Shown here: positions 9,070 through 16,940 of the stretch, piece by piece
Numbering within the stretch: position 1 is the first letter of the stretch
How the letters are laid out: each line of letters begins with the position of its first letter
DNA from: CBDCMJ01 sp965224325
GTDB taxonomy: Bacteria; Chloroflexota; Dehalococcoidia; Lucifugimonadales; UBA3495
Reading direction: 5' to 3'
DNA: 64,000 nt
Assembly (NCBI GenBank): GCA_965224325.1
Contig: CBDCYT010000019.1
Span: 62,001 to 126,000 of the forward strand
Program-made: the position numbers and the translations under genes
Notes under the pieces: generated by a model
Seen by the model: the letters and a program-made list of their open reading frames with translations, nothing else
Databases searched by the model: none
What the model was told of the DNA's origin: nothing

Positions 9070-9785
9070 CCTACTACGTCTTGCACTCTCCCTGCTGAAG
9101 CGGGGCAGCGTCGCCTGCGACACCCCCAGGGTCAACTCCAAGCGATTCCAGCGAATGTTATCGGCCGGGTTCGGGAAAGCATTCTCGCCGAGGGCAACAT
9201 CCAGGGGGTGGTGCGACTGGTGACCGAGGAGATGCACAGCGTGCTCCAAGAGCAGCGCGAGAAAGTGGAAGCCATCGGGAAGGAGCTGATCGAAGCGTGA
9301 CGGTGGCTGGGCACGCGGTGGAGACCACCGACCTCGAGACCAGCGACATCCTCTCCCTGTATTCGGGAGCACTAGGAGCGTCAGGAACGGTTAAAAATAA
9401 CGGCTGGGGAGGTGCGGGCGCTGCTGTGAAGACCCTCACCGCTTACGCCAAGGACACGAGCAAGTTCCTCATTCGGGACCAGCTTACCTAGTCGCGGGAG
9501 TTCATCGAGTCCTTCGTCCGAGACCGAAAAGTCGCCGCCGCCATTTTGCCCCGGTCAGCGGTGGTTGAGAAGGTACTTAAGGCTGCGCTACAGAAACTGC
9601 GGTCCATGGAAGAAAAGGCGGTCCATGGAAGAAAAGATTGAAAGGGCGCGTCACCTGTACGTCAACGGGGACTTTACTTGGCAGGGGTTCTCGAAGATCA
9701 AGGGCGAAGCGGAAGCCGCGCTAGTCGGCATGTATGTGCCTGAGTCCGGTGATGCGGTCGAGGCTAGTAAGTGCCCTAGCGCCTA
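9070..9785 (+). pseudogene. Decayed C-terminal half of a large serine recombinase
   Basis: Pieces in three frames line up with serine-recombinase C-terminal regions: SVACDTPRVNSKRFQRM (zinc-ribbon end), VIGRVRESILAEGNIQGVV with VTEEMHSVLQEQREKVEAIG (coiled coil, 9157-9300), HAVETTDLETSD, VKTLTAYAKDTSKFLIRDQL then a stop and SREFIESFVRD, and finally IERARHLYVNGDFTWQGF. At least two frameshifts and one stop destroy it. A 19-bp direct duplication (GCGGTCCATGGAAGAAAAG at 9599 and 9618) adds to the decay. The catalytic N-terminal domain is absent. Confidence 0.7.
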
Positions 9786-9899
9786 TTGAACCCTTTGGGA
9801 GTCTGCTTCTGTGGGGCGAAGGGGCCGCCTGCTCAGGTCCATGTTGCAGGCCATATACTAGCTTGTGTCATAAAGCTGAGTCCTCCAGCATCCTACCTT

Positions 9900-10060
9900 T
9901 CTGGATTCCCGCTTCCGCTGGAATGACGGAAGCGTGGGAGTGACGGAAGGCTGGAATGACGGAAGCGTGGGAGTGACGGAAGGCTGGAATGACTGAAGCG
10001 TCGGAATGACGGAAGGCGGGAACGACGGAAGGCGGGAATGACTGAAGCGGGGGAATGACG
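9900..10060. repeat. Palindromic repeat followed by a degenerate tandem array
   Basis: It begins with an inverted copy of the repeat at 4236-4259 (9900-9923). It continues with two copies of a 33-bp unit built from GGAATGACGGAAGCGTGGG and AGTGACGGAAGG, then shorter degenerate units of about 16 bp (GAATGAC, GGAAGGCGG). The array appears to have grown by slippage from the end of the palindromic repeat. No coding function is visible. Confidence 0.75.
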
Positions 10061-10294
10061 GGTTAATGAGCCGCGGTTAATACTGGTTTAGGCGGTTAAT
10101 GATAGTAACCCGTCAGGCTGCGTCCGCCCAAAATCGTGAGTGGAGACTTCTGAGACAGGCTCATACGGGGACTTGGACAGAAGGGGGGTAATCGGGCTAT
10201 TGCCCAAGAAGACCTTCCTGGTCTCGATAACGGCGATGGCTGATAGAGGGGATGTCCCGGTGCTGGACGCGGCAAGAGAGTGTTCTGGAAGGGA

Positions 10295-10650
10295 TGGTGG
10301 AGACGGGGGAGAGTCGAACTCCCCGTCCAGTAGGGCTCATGATCAGATGTGCTACAAGCTTGTCCGGCGCTTTGCGTCTCGCATCCCGGGGCTTCCGCCG
10401 ACCAAATCCCCAGCACGCTAGCTGATCTGCCTTTGGCTACCCCTTATCAGCATCGGAGCAACCGCATCCCGGACTCTTGGCGCCTGCATCCCCGTCTCCG
10501 GGAGTAACAGTGAGCAGACGTAGCCGCACTTTAGGCGGCTAGAGCTAATTCACGTTCGCCAGTTAATGGCTGCCACCTGATTTACGAGATAGATGGCGTC
10601 CTCGGCTTGCAATCCGCCACAAGACGCTCCTGTCGAACCCGCGCGTCCCC
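10295..10650 (-). ncRNA. ssrA: Transfer-messenger RNA (tmRNA)
   Basis: A complete 356-nt tmRNA. The 5' end GGGGACG pairs with CGTCTCC before the encoded ACCA to form a seven-pair acceptor stem with a G-U at the third pair, the alanine identity element. The T arm contains GTTCGACTC near the 3' end, and GGTTCGACAGG follows the 5' strand. The tag frame reads GGC GAA CGT GAA TTA GCT CTA GCC GCC TAA, giving (A)GERELALAA, preceded by the usual TTAACT. It rescues stalled ribosomes by trans-translation and marks the peptide for proteolysis. No smpB is in the window. Confidence 0.96.
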
Positions 10651-10660
10651 GTGTCGTTAA

Positions 10661-10690
10661 ATTATCACACACGCTGTCAATCTAGGTCAA
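10661..10690 (-). promoter_or_regulatory. Sigma-70-type promoter of ssrA
   Basis: Read on the minus strand, TTGACC (10685-10690) and GATAAT (10661-10666) are 18 bases apart, and the mature tmRNA 5' end lies ten bases below the -10 box. A second TTGACA lies within the spacer but is too close to the -10. Confidence 0.7.
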
Positions 10691-11285
10691 CGCGGCCTCA
10701 GCCACGAAGTAGGGTCATTTAGTTCGAAGTAGGGTTATTTAGTCATCGGAAGTTCTCGCCTTACACCCCGTCATTCCCGCGAAGCTTGTCCCCGACCCCG
10801 ATCGGGGAGCGGAAATCCAGGGACTTTCAGGGAAGGGAGAGTTCGAGGTGGACTCGCTTTTCTGGGCCCCGGGCATTCGCCGGGGTGACGGTGAAGAGTA
10901 CCTCGTCTACCGACTTTTGAATGACCCTGAGCCGCGAAGAAAGGTCTTTTTGGTTGTCCGGGGGAACCCGTTTATGGTGGGCCTGTGGAACATGGACCAA
11001 CCGTTCGGGTAACTTCGGCAAGGTGGGGGTAAACCTTCCGAAGCGCCACCAACCCTTTGACAAGCCCAGGATGAGCGTAACTCCCCCGGAGTGAGACCGT
11101 ATGCCTCCTTCGGCGGACCGGGATCAACGGAGGACTAATCAGGCGCCAATTACTAACATATCCTGCTGCCGAGCTTTAGCGGAGCTAGACGCCCGATTAA
11201 CAACTGCGGACCTTCGCCGGAGGTCTCTTGATGTAAAATACGGGGAGTAAGCTGCAAAAATCCATCATCTCGACAGGAGTAAACC
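10691..11285. other. Intergenic region with repeats, no supported gene
   Basis: It holds a short direct repeat (GAAGTAGGGT followed by ATTTAGT, twice near 10705-10745) and a long palindromic repeat at about 10765-10820 related to those at 4236 and 9900. Short open frames exist on both strands at 10830-11060, but none has a recognisable motif. Confidence 0.45.
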
Positions 11286-11774
11286 ATGCCAGACCTAAGC
11301 GCAATAGCCGCACCGGTGGGTGCGCTGCTCAAGCAAACCCAACAAACCGTTGCCGTGTCCGAATCCTCATGCGGCGGTTTGATTTCCGCAACTCTGGTCG
11401 CAATTCCCGGAGCTTCGGCCTACTTCACCGGCGGGGCGGTGGTCTATACCCGGGTGTCTCAACAAGGCCTGCTTGGGGTTCCGGACACCGCCATGGCCGA
11501 TATAAGGGCCAGCAGTGAACCTTACGCATTGCTGAACGCCCGGACGGTGCGCGAATCTCTGCAGACCACCTGGGCATTGAGCGAGACCGGGGCCAGCGGT
11601 CCCACGGGCAACCGCTACGGTGACGCCGCCGGCCACGCTTGCATCGCCGTCGCCGGACCCGTGGAGCGGGTCATCACGCTGGAAACCGGCGACGCAAACC
11701 GTGAGGCCAACATGTGGGCATTCGCCAAAGCGGCTTTGGAGCTGCTGGAGCAGTGCGTGCGAGAGTCGATGTGA
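11286..11774 (+). CDS. pncC: Nicotinamide-nucleotide amidohydrolase, CinA C-terminal-like
   Basis: The 162-residue protein corresponds to the stand-alone CinA C-terminal domain (family about 155-170 residues), which hydrolyses nicotinamide mononucleotide to nicotinate mononucleotide in pyridine-nucleotide recycling. Visible family features are VAVSESSCGGLISATL (normally AESCTGG, with the catalytic Ser), TGGAVVYTRVSQQGLLGV and SETGASGPTGNRYGDAAG. An AGGAG site lies six bases before the ATG. It is a single gene in its context. SESSCGG departs slightly from consensus. Confidence 0.88.
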   Translation: MPDLSAIAAPVGALLKQTQQTVAVSESSCGGLISATLVAIPGASAYFTGGAVVYTRVSQQGLLGVPDTAMADIRASSEPYALLNARTVRESLQTTWALSETGASGPTGNRYGDAAGHACIAVAGPVERVITLETGDANREANMWAFAKAALELLEQCVRESM

Positions 11775-11890
11775 GTGGGCCGGTTAACCGGTCGGCGGTT
11801 CACAGACCGGCGAACCCACTATGAGTGAACCAACAAGCCGTCCTGAGTTTGCCGAGACCCTCTAGCCCGCTCTGTTGGGAGAAGCGTCCC

Positions 11891-12370
11891 TCAGGCTTCG
11901 GCCAGTTGACCCAGCGCCAGTTGGCCCGGCGCAGGTTGCTCCAATGATTGAGAGAGAATCTCCTCCAGAGGGGCGTCCCGGTACTGCGGGGCGAAAGCGT
12001 ACAGCTCAATCTCTATGCCGTCAGGGTCCAACACATAGAGCCCCTTGGTGTCGCCGTGGTCCCCGTAGCCGGCAATTCGAACGCCCATCTCCTTGACCAA
12101 GCGGTAAGCCTCTTTGATGTCGTCGATGGAGCCTAGCTCGTAGGCAATGTGATAGAGCCCCACCCTGGTCGGTTCAGGGCCGGGTGCATCGTCGGCGATT
12201 TTGGCAACGGCGAGGTCGTGGTGTATGTCGGGGTCACTGGTGAAGAACACCATAGAATCCCCGGCTCTGTCTCTGACCCCCAATCCCAGGAACTGGGTGT
12301 AAAACTCCTCCGACCGCTTAAGATCTCTGACCCTAAGGACCACGTGGCCCAACCGGCTCGGCTTTATCAT
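11891..12370 (-). CDS. VOC-superfamily (glyoxalase/extradiol dioxygenase-like) protein
   Basis: A 159-residue vicinal-oxygen-chelate protein with the paired beta-alpha-beta-beta-beta fold. Metal-ligand positions are visible: His in LGHVVLRVRDL, His in GLYHIAYEL and Glu in GIEIELYA; LYVLDPDGIEIELYA is typical of ring-cleaving dioxygenase-like members. Substrate unknown. I prefer the ATG at 12370 (MIKPSRLGH) over the one six codons upstream because the fold starts immediately and GGGGG lies upstream. The C-terminal 25 residues are a Gln/Leu-rich tail. Downstream of the isochorismatase-like gene, same strand. Confidence 0.85.
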   Translation of the reverse strand: MIKPSRLGHVVLRVRDLKRSEEFYTQFLGLGVRDRAGDSMVFFTSDPDIHHDLAVAKIADDAPGPEPTRVGLYHIAYELGSIDDIKEAYRLVKEMGVRIAGYGDHGDTKGLYVLDPDGIEIELYAFAPQYRDAPLEEILSQSLEQPAPGQLALGQLAEA

Positions 12371-12622
12371 AACGGCATTAACCCCCATCGATTAAGTTGT
12401 CGACTAAGTTACGGCCTGCCCAAGACGCACCATACCCCAGTGTATACCTCACAAGAAGGGGTTTCCGGGATCCAGGGAGCATCATTGGGGCCGAATGGGC
12501 CTTGCGGGCGCTTATGACTAATCCCTTTGATTCACGAGGCCCAGCCGGTGGCGCCAGCGGGATCTTATGTCGAGAGGCTTCAGATTTCCTGGAAGTTTCC
12601 GGCGCCTGGAGAGAGGCAACGG

Positions 12623-13144
12623 TCAAATGGCACCCAAGAACTCCTGGGTGGTCATGACCGTGCCCTGACGAGGGTAAACTTTCTCGGTGAGAACCTGATG
12701 CACCTCTGGGTCCGCATCGGAGCAAGCGTCCGACACCACGATAAACTTGTACCCGATGTCCACGGACCACCGGATAGCGGACAGTACGCAACCGCTGGTT
12801 GCCACCCCCATAATGACCAGCGTGTCTTTACCCATGTCCCGCAGCGTCACGTCGAGCCCGGTGGTGGAAAATGGCCCGGGTTTGGTCTTGGTGATTACCA
12901 TCTCTCCGGGCGCTGGGGCCACCCCTTCGTGGAGTTCCACGTCGGGTGCGTACTCTTGGAACGGTCCGCCGCGATGCACGACGTAAATGACTGGGATACC
13001 CGCTTGGCGGGCTGCTTGCAACGCCTGCGATGCGTTCTCAACGACAGCTTGAGGTTCGCTGGCAAAGTTGCCAATAATGCGCTGCTGGAAATCCATGATC
13101 AAAACGGCGGTCCTTCCGGAGTCTATCGCCACTTGCTGTGTCAT
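12623..13144 (-). CDS. Isochorismatase-like cysteine hydrolase
   Basis: A 173-residue member of the isochorismatase/nicotinamidase superfamily. The Asp-Lys-Cys triad is visible as Asp18 (AVLIMDFQQ), Lys86 (VITKTKPGPF) and Cys119 (GVATSGCVLSA), with the cis-peptide motif GVATSGC. These enzymes hydrolyse amides (nicotinamide, N-carbamoyl compounds) or the isochorismate vinyl ether; the substrate cannot be told here. GGAGGTGAG precedes the ATG at a good distance. The neighbouring VOC gene on the same strand might be in the same catabolic unit. Confidence 0.9.
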   Translation of the reverse strand: MTQQVAIDSGRTAVLIMDFQQRIIGNFASEPQAVVENASQALQAARQAGIPVIYVVHRGGPFQEYAPDVELHEGVAPAPGEMVITKTKPGPFSTTGLDVTLRDMGKDTLVIMGVATSGCVLSAIRWSVDIGYKFIVVSDACSDADPEVHQVLTEKVYPRQGTVMTTQEFLGAI

Positions 13145-13266
13145 GTATAACTCACCTCCCGGATGTCTCCGATGTACGGATGTTTAGAACTAAGCGAGGC
13201 GCTGTGAACATAGCTCCTGCAGACCGGCCGGCAGGAATCCGTGCTCGCCCGCGCCGGTATCCGCCC

Positions 13267-13983
13267 TTAAATAAGGGTAGAGGGAGTCACGATGCCCTGA
13301 AAGTCGCTCTCCGTGGCCGGATCTTTCAAGGCGACGCCCAGGTTGGTTTCCATGTGCCAGTAAATCTGCTTCAGGTGATGGGTGCTGTGACTGAGAACTA
13401 TGTTGAGTAGTTCCAACACAGTAACTTCGCCGCCGTAGTGGGCAGGCACCACCCGGTCAAAGGAGGCGTTGTCCCCGCTGCGCAAAAACTCTAAGATGCT
13501 CTGCCGGACACTCTCGCCGTATGGCGCCAGGGTTTCCACCGTGGTCACGTCCCTCAACCGTTCGTCGGAGGCTTGCATGTCGTCGGTGCTCATACTGCCG
13601 TGGGTGTGGCTGCGCCAGGCCAATTCGGGGAAGGACATCACGTGACGCATGACTTCCCCCAAGGTCCAGTCCCGCCATGGCGTCAGTTCCGCTAGCTGGG
13701 AGTCAGAAAGCTGGTGAGTGGCCCTAACGGCCGCGCTGAGGATGACATTGTACTTGTCCGACAGCCAATCCATCTTGACCGAAAGGTCCACGCTAACCTT
13801 AAGGTTCAAAGCCGGAATCAGTTTCTTGGGGTAGTAACCGATGATCACCTGTTCCTGGTCCACGATGGTGACGGGAAGCGACTTGATCTCGCGCATCTTG
13901 AGGTGATCGCGGGCTGCTTCGTTGGTGGCCACGTCGTAGTGCTCATACTGAAGACCCAATTGGTCCGATTTACCTATTGACAC
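13267..13983 (-). pseudogene. Glutaredoxin-DinB fusion protein lacking its first residues
   Basis: The frame opens with a weak GTG and reads LGLQYEHYDVATNEAARDHL and SLPVTIVDQEQVIIGYYP, the second half of a glutaredoxin fold with the cis-Pro motif. A DinB/YfiT-like four-helix domain follows (HVMSFPELAWRSHTHG, LSHSTHHLKQIYWHMET, His metal ligands). The CxxC active site that should precede LGLQYEHYDV is missing, and stops (TAA, TAG) sit in frame immediately upstream. The break abuts the integrase-led island, so I infer 5' truncation by integration or deletion. Confidence 0.65.
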
Positions 13984-14091
13984 ACGCCTGACAACACCCT
14001 ATTATTGGGCACGCTGGGGGTAAAAGGTAAGGCCGAAGGGGGTAAAATCCCACGCCTAGCGGCCCAGATTCTATAGGGGTAAAGGAGTGTC

Positions 14092-15345
14092 ATGGCGAAG
14101 CTCACGGCGGACAGAATCACCAAGATTGTGGCGGACAAGACACCGGGGCGACACGGGGACGGCAACGGCCTGTACCTGATGATCTCGCCGGGGGGGAGTG
14201 TGTCCTGGATTCAGCGTGTCCACCTGAACGGCAAGCGGCTGGAGAAGGGGCTGGGCGGGTATCCCAAGGTCAACCTGAACGCCGCCAGGAAAGCGGCGGT
14301 ATCCAACAAGGCGGCGGTGGGCGCTGGCCGCAACCCATGGGCCAGGGCCGAGGTCACAAAAGCGGTCAAGGCCGATCCGGCCAGGGAACGCGGGAAACCG
14401 CCCACCTTTCGGGAAGCGGCGGAGAGATATTATGAGGCGAACAAGGCGCGGTGGAAACATGAGAAAACCGGCCTCAACTTCAGGCAAACCCTGGAGCGCC
14501 ATGTGTTCCCGGTGTTCGGGGACCGCCGGGTTGACGAGATTACCCAGGCTGATGTACTCGATGCGCTTACCCCAATCTGGTCCGATATGCCCGGCCATGC
14601 ACAGGGCATCCGAGGCCGCATCCGGTCGGTTCTGAGGTGGGCCATGGCTTACGGCTACATTGCCCACAATCCCGCAGGAGAGGCCATCGCGGGGGCGCTC
14701 CCGTCGTTGCCGAAGGCCAGAGCGCACTATAGGGCGTTGCCCTACGCCGAGGTCCCGGGCGTAATGGCGGGGCTGGACCACCCGCCGCCCGATTTCCGGT
14801 CACCGTTATACCGGCCAGCAATGCTAGGCTTACAGTTCCTCGTCTTCACGGCGGCCCGGTCGATTGAGATACGGGGTGCCACCTGGGACGAGATCGATTG
14901 GGGCAGCATGGTATGGACCATCCCGGGCAGCCGAATGAAGATGTCGAGGCCGCACCGTGTCCCCCTGTCCAGGCAGGCGGCGGACGTGCTGACCCAGGCC
15001 AGGGACGAGCTAGGGACTGATGCGTTAAAAAGCTTTGAAGGGGCGATAGGCACCCAATACGGCGTCCTCTTCCCGGCGCATAACGGCAAGATGATGGGCA
15101 TGAACGCGTTGCAATACCGGTTGCAGAAGGAGGGGATCAACTGCGTTCCGCACGGCTTCCGGTCCAGCTTCCGGGATTGGGCCGCCGAGCAAACCACCTA
15201 CACCCGAGAGGCCATCGAGCTTTCCCTGGCCCACGTCCCCGGCGGCGCGGTGGAAATGGCCTATTTCCGGTCCGACCTGCTGGAAGGGCGCCGGGAGCTT
15301 ATGCAGGATTGGGCGGACTTCGCGGCCCCACGGGTAGGTGCATGA
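14092..15345 (+). CDS. int: Tyrosine recombinase (P4-like integrase)
   Basis: The 417-residue integrase has the P4-type layout: N-terminal DUF4102 arm-binding domain (TPGRHGDGNGLYLMISPGGS, LGGYPKVNLNAARKAA), SAM-like core-binding domain (about 105-190) and catalytic domain. Catalytic residues are Arg256 (FTAARSIEIRGATW), His354 and Arg357 (PHGFRSSFRDWA) and Tyr391 (GGAVEMAYFRSD). AAGGAG lies just before the ATG. It integrates or excises the island, probably spanning 14.0 to about 16.9 kb; no tRNA or clear att duplication was found. Confidence 0.94.
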   Translation: MAKLTADRITKIVADKTPGRHGDGNGLYLMISPGGSVSWIQRVHLNGKRLEKGLGGYPKVNLNAARKAAVSNKAAVGAGRNPWARAEVTKAVKADPARERGKPPTFREAAERYYEANKARWKHEKTGLNFRQTLERHVFPVFGDRRVDEITQADVLDALTPIWSDMPGHAQGIRGRIRSVLRWAMAYGYIAHNPAGEAIAGALPSLPKARAHYRALPYAEVPGVMAGLDHPPPDFRSPLYRPAMLGLQFLVFTAARSIEIRGATWDEIDWGSMVWTIPGSRMKMSRPHRVPLSRQAADVLTQARDELGTDALKSFEGAIGTQYGVLFPAHNGKMMGMNALQYRLQKEGINCVPHGFRSSFRDWAAEQTTYTREAIELSLAHVPGGAVEMAYFRSDLLEGRRELMQDWADFAAPRVGA

Positions 15346-15390
15346 TGGAAATGCCCTGGTGGTTGCTTCCACCAGCGGCGGCCAGCGGCG

Positions 15391-15457
15391 GCGCCTAAGT
15401 ACCACGGCAACGGGGCCGGCTAGACCGGCCCCGCACCCTCACGGTAAGGAGGGAGCC
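15391..15457 (+). promoter_or_regulatory. Hairpin leader, copy 1
   Basis: It starts with GCGCCTAAGTACCACGGCA, followed by a nine-pair stem (CGGGGCCGG at 15411 with CCGGCCCCG at 15425) and then a GGAGG ribosome site before the ATG at 15458. The same 19-base start followed by another strong hairpin and a GGAGG recurs at 15716. It is likely a terminator, attenuator or mRNA-protecting leader of the small island genes. Confidence 0.5.
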
Positions 15458-15713
15458 ATGCCAGAAAGATGGACGCTGAGCGAGACGACCGTTGCCCTGC
15501 CAGAGGGGACCGTCAGCATTATGGCCCAGCTCAATGATGGGGAAACCGAGTTCGCGGTCTTTTTCGAGGCCACGGGCGCGACCGGCCCCCCCAGCCTGCT
15601 ACATCGCTGGGTGCATTTCGTCCCCCCGGGTGCCAGAGGATGCCTCGACCGTCAACGTCGTTAGCATGGGGGACGACGGCGACTTCGATAGCTTCACCCC
15701 CTTCATGGCTTAA
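15458..15713 (+). pseudogene. Small island gene, apparently frameshifted at a C6 tract
   Basis: From ATG 15458 (AAGGAGGG upstream) the frame reads MPERWTLSETTVALPEGTV and FAVFFEATGATGPPSLLHRW, then leaves sensible coding after WVHFVPPG and stops at 15664. In another frame the following bases read VPEDASTVNVVSMGDDGDF and SFTPFMA with a stop at 15711-15713. Joining the two at the run of six C (15622-15627) gives about 84 acidic residues. I do not recognise the family. It is either a real frameshift or a homopolymer assembly error. Confidence 0.5.
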
Positions 15714-15715
15714 CA

Positions 15716-15780
15716 GCGCCTAAGTACCACGGCATCGGGACCGGTCAAGGCCGGCCCCGATGCCGTGAAAGGAGGCAGCG
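15716..15780 (+). promoter_or_regulatory. Hairpin leader, copy 2
   Basis: It repeats GCGCCTAAGTACCACGGCA and then forms a strong stem (GGCATCGGG at 15731 with CCCGATGCC at 15756, plus inner CCGG pairing), followed by AAAGGAGG and an ATG at 15781. The hairpin differs in sequence from copy 1 but keeps position and pairing, so structure seems to be maintained. Confidence 0.5.
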
Positions 15781-15781
15781 A

Positions 15782-16003
15782 TGCGCCGCAACCATACACG
15801 CGTTTTGGCACAACTGCCGGGATCGGTTGACCGGGAAAGTGTCCCAGGTCGCAGGATGTGACCAGGAATTCGGCCCCCGGAGCAAGCGGATACTTCGGCC
15901 CGCCGACTTCCTGAAGCTCCGTGACGATCCCCGGATTTGCCCCAGGTGTCTACGGTGGGCCGAAGACCGCCAATTCAGACAGATCACAATGGGGGTGCTA
16001 TGA
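15782..16003 (+). CDS. Possible small zinc-finger-like island protein, start uncertain
   Basis: The open frame reads WHNCRDRLTGKVSQVAGC and LRDDPRICPRCLRWAEDRQ; four cysteines (C-x14-C and CPRC) suggest a zinc-binding mini-protein. Its stop overlaps the ATG of the next gene (ATGA), which supports translation. No good start lies in this frame: the ATG with the GGAGG site is at 15781, one base out of frame, and a single-base deletion in the T4 run at 15803 would join them. It may therefore be frameshifted. Confidence 0.35.
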   Translation, partial: CAATIHAFWHNCRDRLTGKVSQVAGCDQEFGPRSKRILRPADFLKLRDDPRICPRCLRWAEDRQFRQITMGVL

Positions 16004-16218
16004 CCTACGAAGAGGAAACCCTGCTGCGGGAATACCTGGCCGACACCGAGGAGCTTGCCGGGCCGGACGATCCGGGGTTCGAGGTCTGGTACGCGGGGCG
16101 CCACGACGGCCCCGAGGGGGAAGCCCACTACAAGCATACCCTCGACCTGGCGCAGGTCTGGCGGGACCGCTACGCCGCCGGGTATGCTGCCGGTCTGCCG
16201 GCCAGCCGCCCGAGCTGA
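16000..16218 (+). CDS. Small acidic island protein of unknown function
   Basis: The 72-residue protein (MTYEEETLLREYLADTEELA, then GPEGEAHYKHTLDLAQVWRD) is helical and acidic. The ATG overlaps the upstream stop by ATGA, and GGGGGTG acts as the ribosome site. A strong terminator follows 20 bases after the stop, so this is the last gene of the island operon. No family recognised. Confidence 0.55.
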   Translation: MTYEEETLLREYLADTEELAGPDDPGFEVWYAGRHDGPEGEAHYKHTLDLAQVWRDRYAAGYAAGLPASRPS

Positions 16219-16237
16219 ACCGCCACCGCCACCGGCC

Positions 16238-16276
16238 AAGACGCCGCCCACCTACCAGGTGAGCGGCGTCTTTTTT
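16238..16276 (+). terminator. Rho-independent terminator of the island operon
   Basis: AAGACGCCGC (16238-16247) pairs with GCGGCGTCTT (16263-16272), followed by a T-rich run. It is a ten-pair GC-rich stem directly after the small-gene operon. Confidence 0.85.
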
Positions 16277-16357
16277 GTGTTCCGTAGCTGGGAAGCGCCC
16301 CCAGGCGTGGAAAACCCGCCTTGGCCGGAAGGCCCGAAGCCCTGAGAGCCGATTTGC

Positions 16358-16415
16358 GGCCCCCGGAGTTTCCGGGGTGGCCCCAAGGCCCCCGGAGTTT
16401 CCGGGGTGGCCCCAA
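16358..16415. repeat. Two direct copies of a 29-bp unit
   Basis: The unit begins GGCCCCCGGAG and ends GGGGTGGCCCCAA; two perfect tandem copies. Each contains the inverted repeat CCCCGGA/TCCGGGG. Function unknown; possibly a binding or attachment site of the integrative element. Confidence 0.75.
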
Positions 16416-16517
16416 AAAAGTCAGCCGGGGTTGCCGCCGCCGCAAGCCCGGTTACGTCTGGCCCGCCCTTGGCCCGTTCCGTCGTCAGCCACCCCGGGCC
16501 CGGGCGGGGTGAACGCC

Positions 16518-16553
16518 AACCCGCCCGCCGTCCCTCCAGCGGCGGGCGGGTTT
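16518..16553. terminator. Strong GC hairpin, possibly a terminator
   Basis: AACCCGCCCGCCG (16518-16530) pairs with CGGCGGGCGGGTT (16540-16552) around a nine-base loop. It lies just downstream of the small minus-strand membrane gene at 16602-16760. The T tract is short, so termination is less certain than at 16238. Confidence 0.5.
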
Positions 16554-16601
16554 CAGAAGTCGGGTGGACCCGACACCCGGCGGGGAAGGCCTAGACCGGA
16601 C

Positions 16602-16760
16602 TTAGCCGGTGGCGTCGATAGGCTGCTCCACCGGCGCGGGTTCCACGGCGGCCTCGTCGTCGCCGCCGATGTATCCGAAGTACCAGGCGGCCCCAAGGCC
16701 ACCCACCACGGCCACGACCCCCAAGGGCATTTTGAACATCAACCCAATCAACCCGAACAC
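16602..16760 (-). CDS. Small single-span membrane protein (52 residues)
   Basis: A GTG start at 16758-16760 is preceded by AGGAGG with seven bases between. The product reads MFGLIGLMFKMPLGVVAVVG, then GGLGAAWYFGYIGGDDEAAV and a Pro/Glu-rich tail. One hydrophobic segment (about residues 8-32) is followed by an acidic exposed tail. A strong hairpin lies downstream. Family unknown; its place inside the integrase island suggests a mobile-element gene. Confidence 0.6.
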   Translation of the reverse strand: MFGLIGLMFKMPLGVVAVVGGLGAAWYFGYIGGDDEAAVEPAPVEQPIDATG

Positions 16761-16940
16761 TTGCTGCCTCCTCCTTCTTGTTGATTACCTGCCCCGCCGC
16801 CCCTTGGGGAGGGACGGCGGCTCAAATCCCGCCGGACGCCCGCGCTTAGCCCGCCGCCCGCCGCTGGTCGTGGGGAATACCGGCTGGGGCTGCTCTAAAG
16901 CTTTAGCCCGCCGTGCCCGCCCGGACTTCGCCCCGCCCTT

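Noticed and set aside
10827..11063. A 78-codon minus-strand frame, and a plus-strand frame over the same bases reading EFEVDSLFWAPGIRRGDGEE
   Set aside because: Both look partly plausible but neither has a start with a ribosome site or a recognisable domain, so I could not choose.
16275..16784. A Pro/Arg-rich plus-strand frame of 169 codons
   Set aside because: Shadow over GC-rich repeats and the small minus-strand membrane gene; no family pattern.
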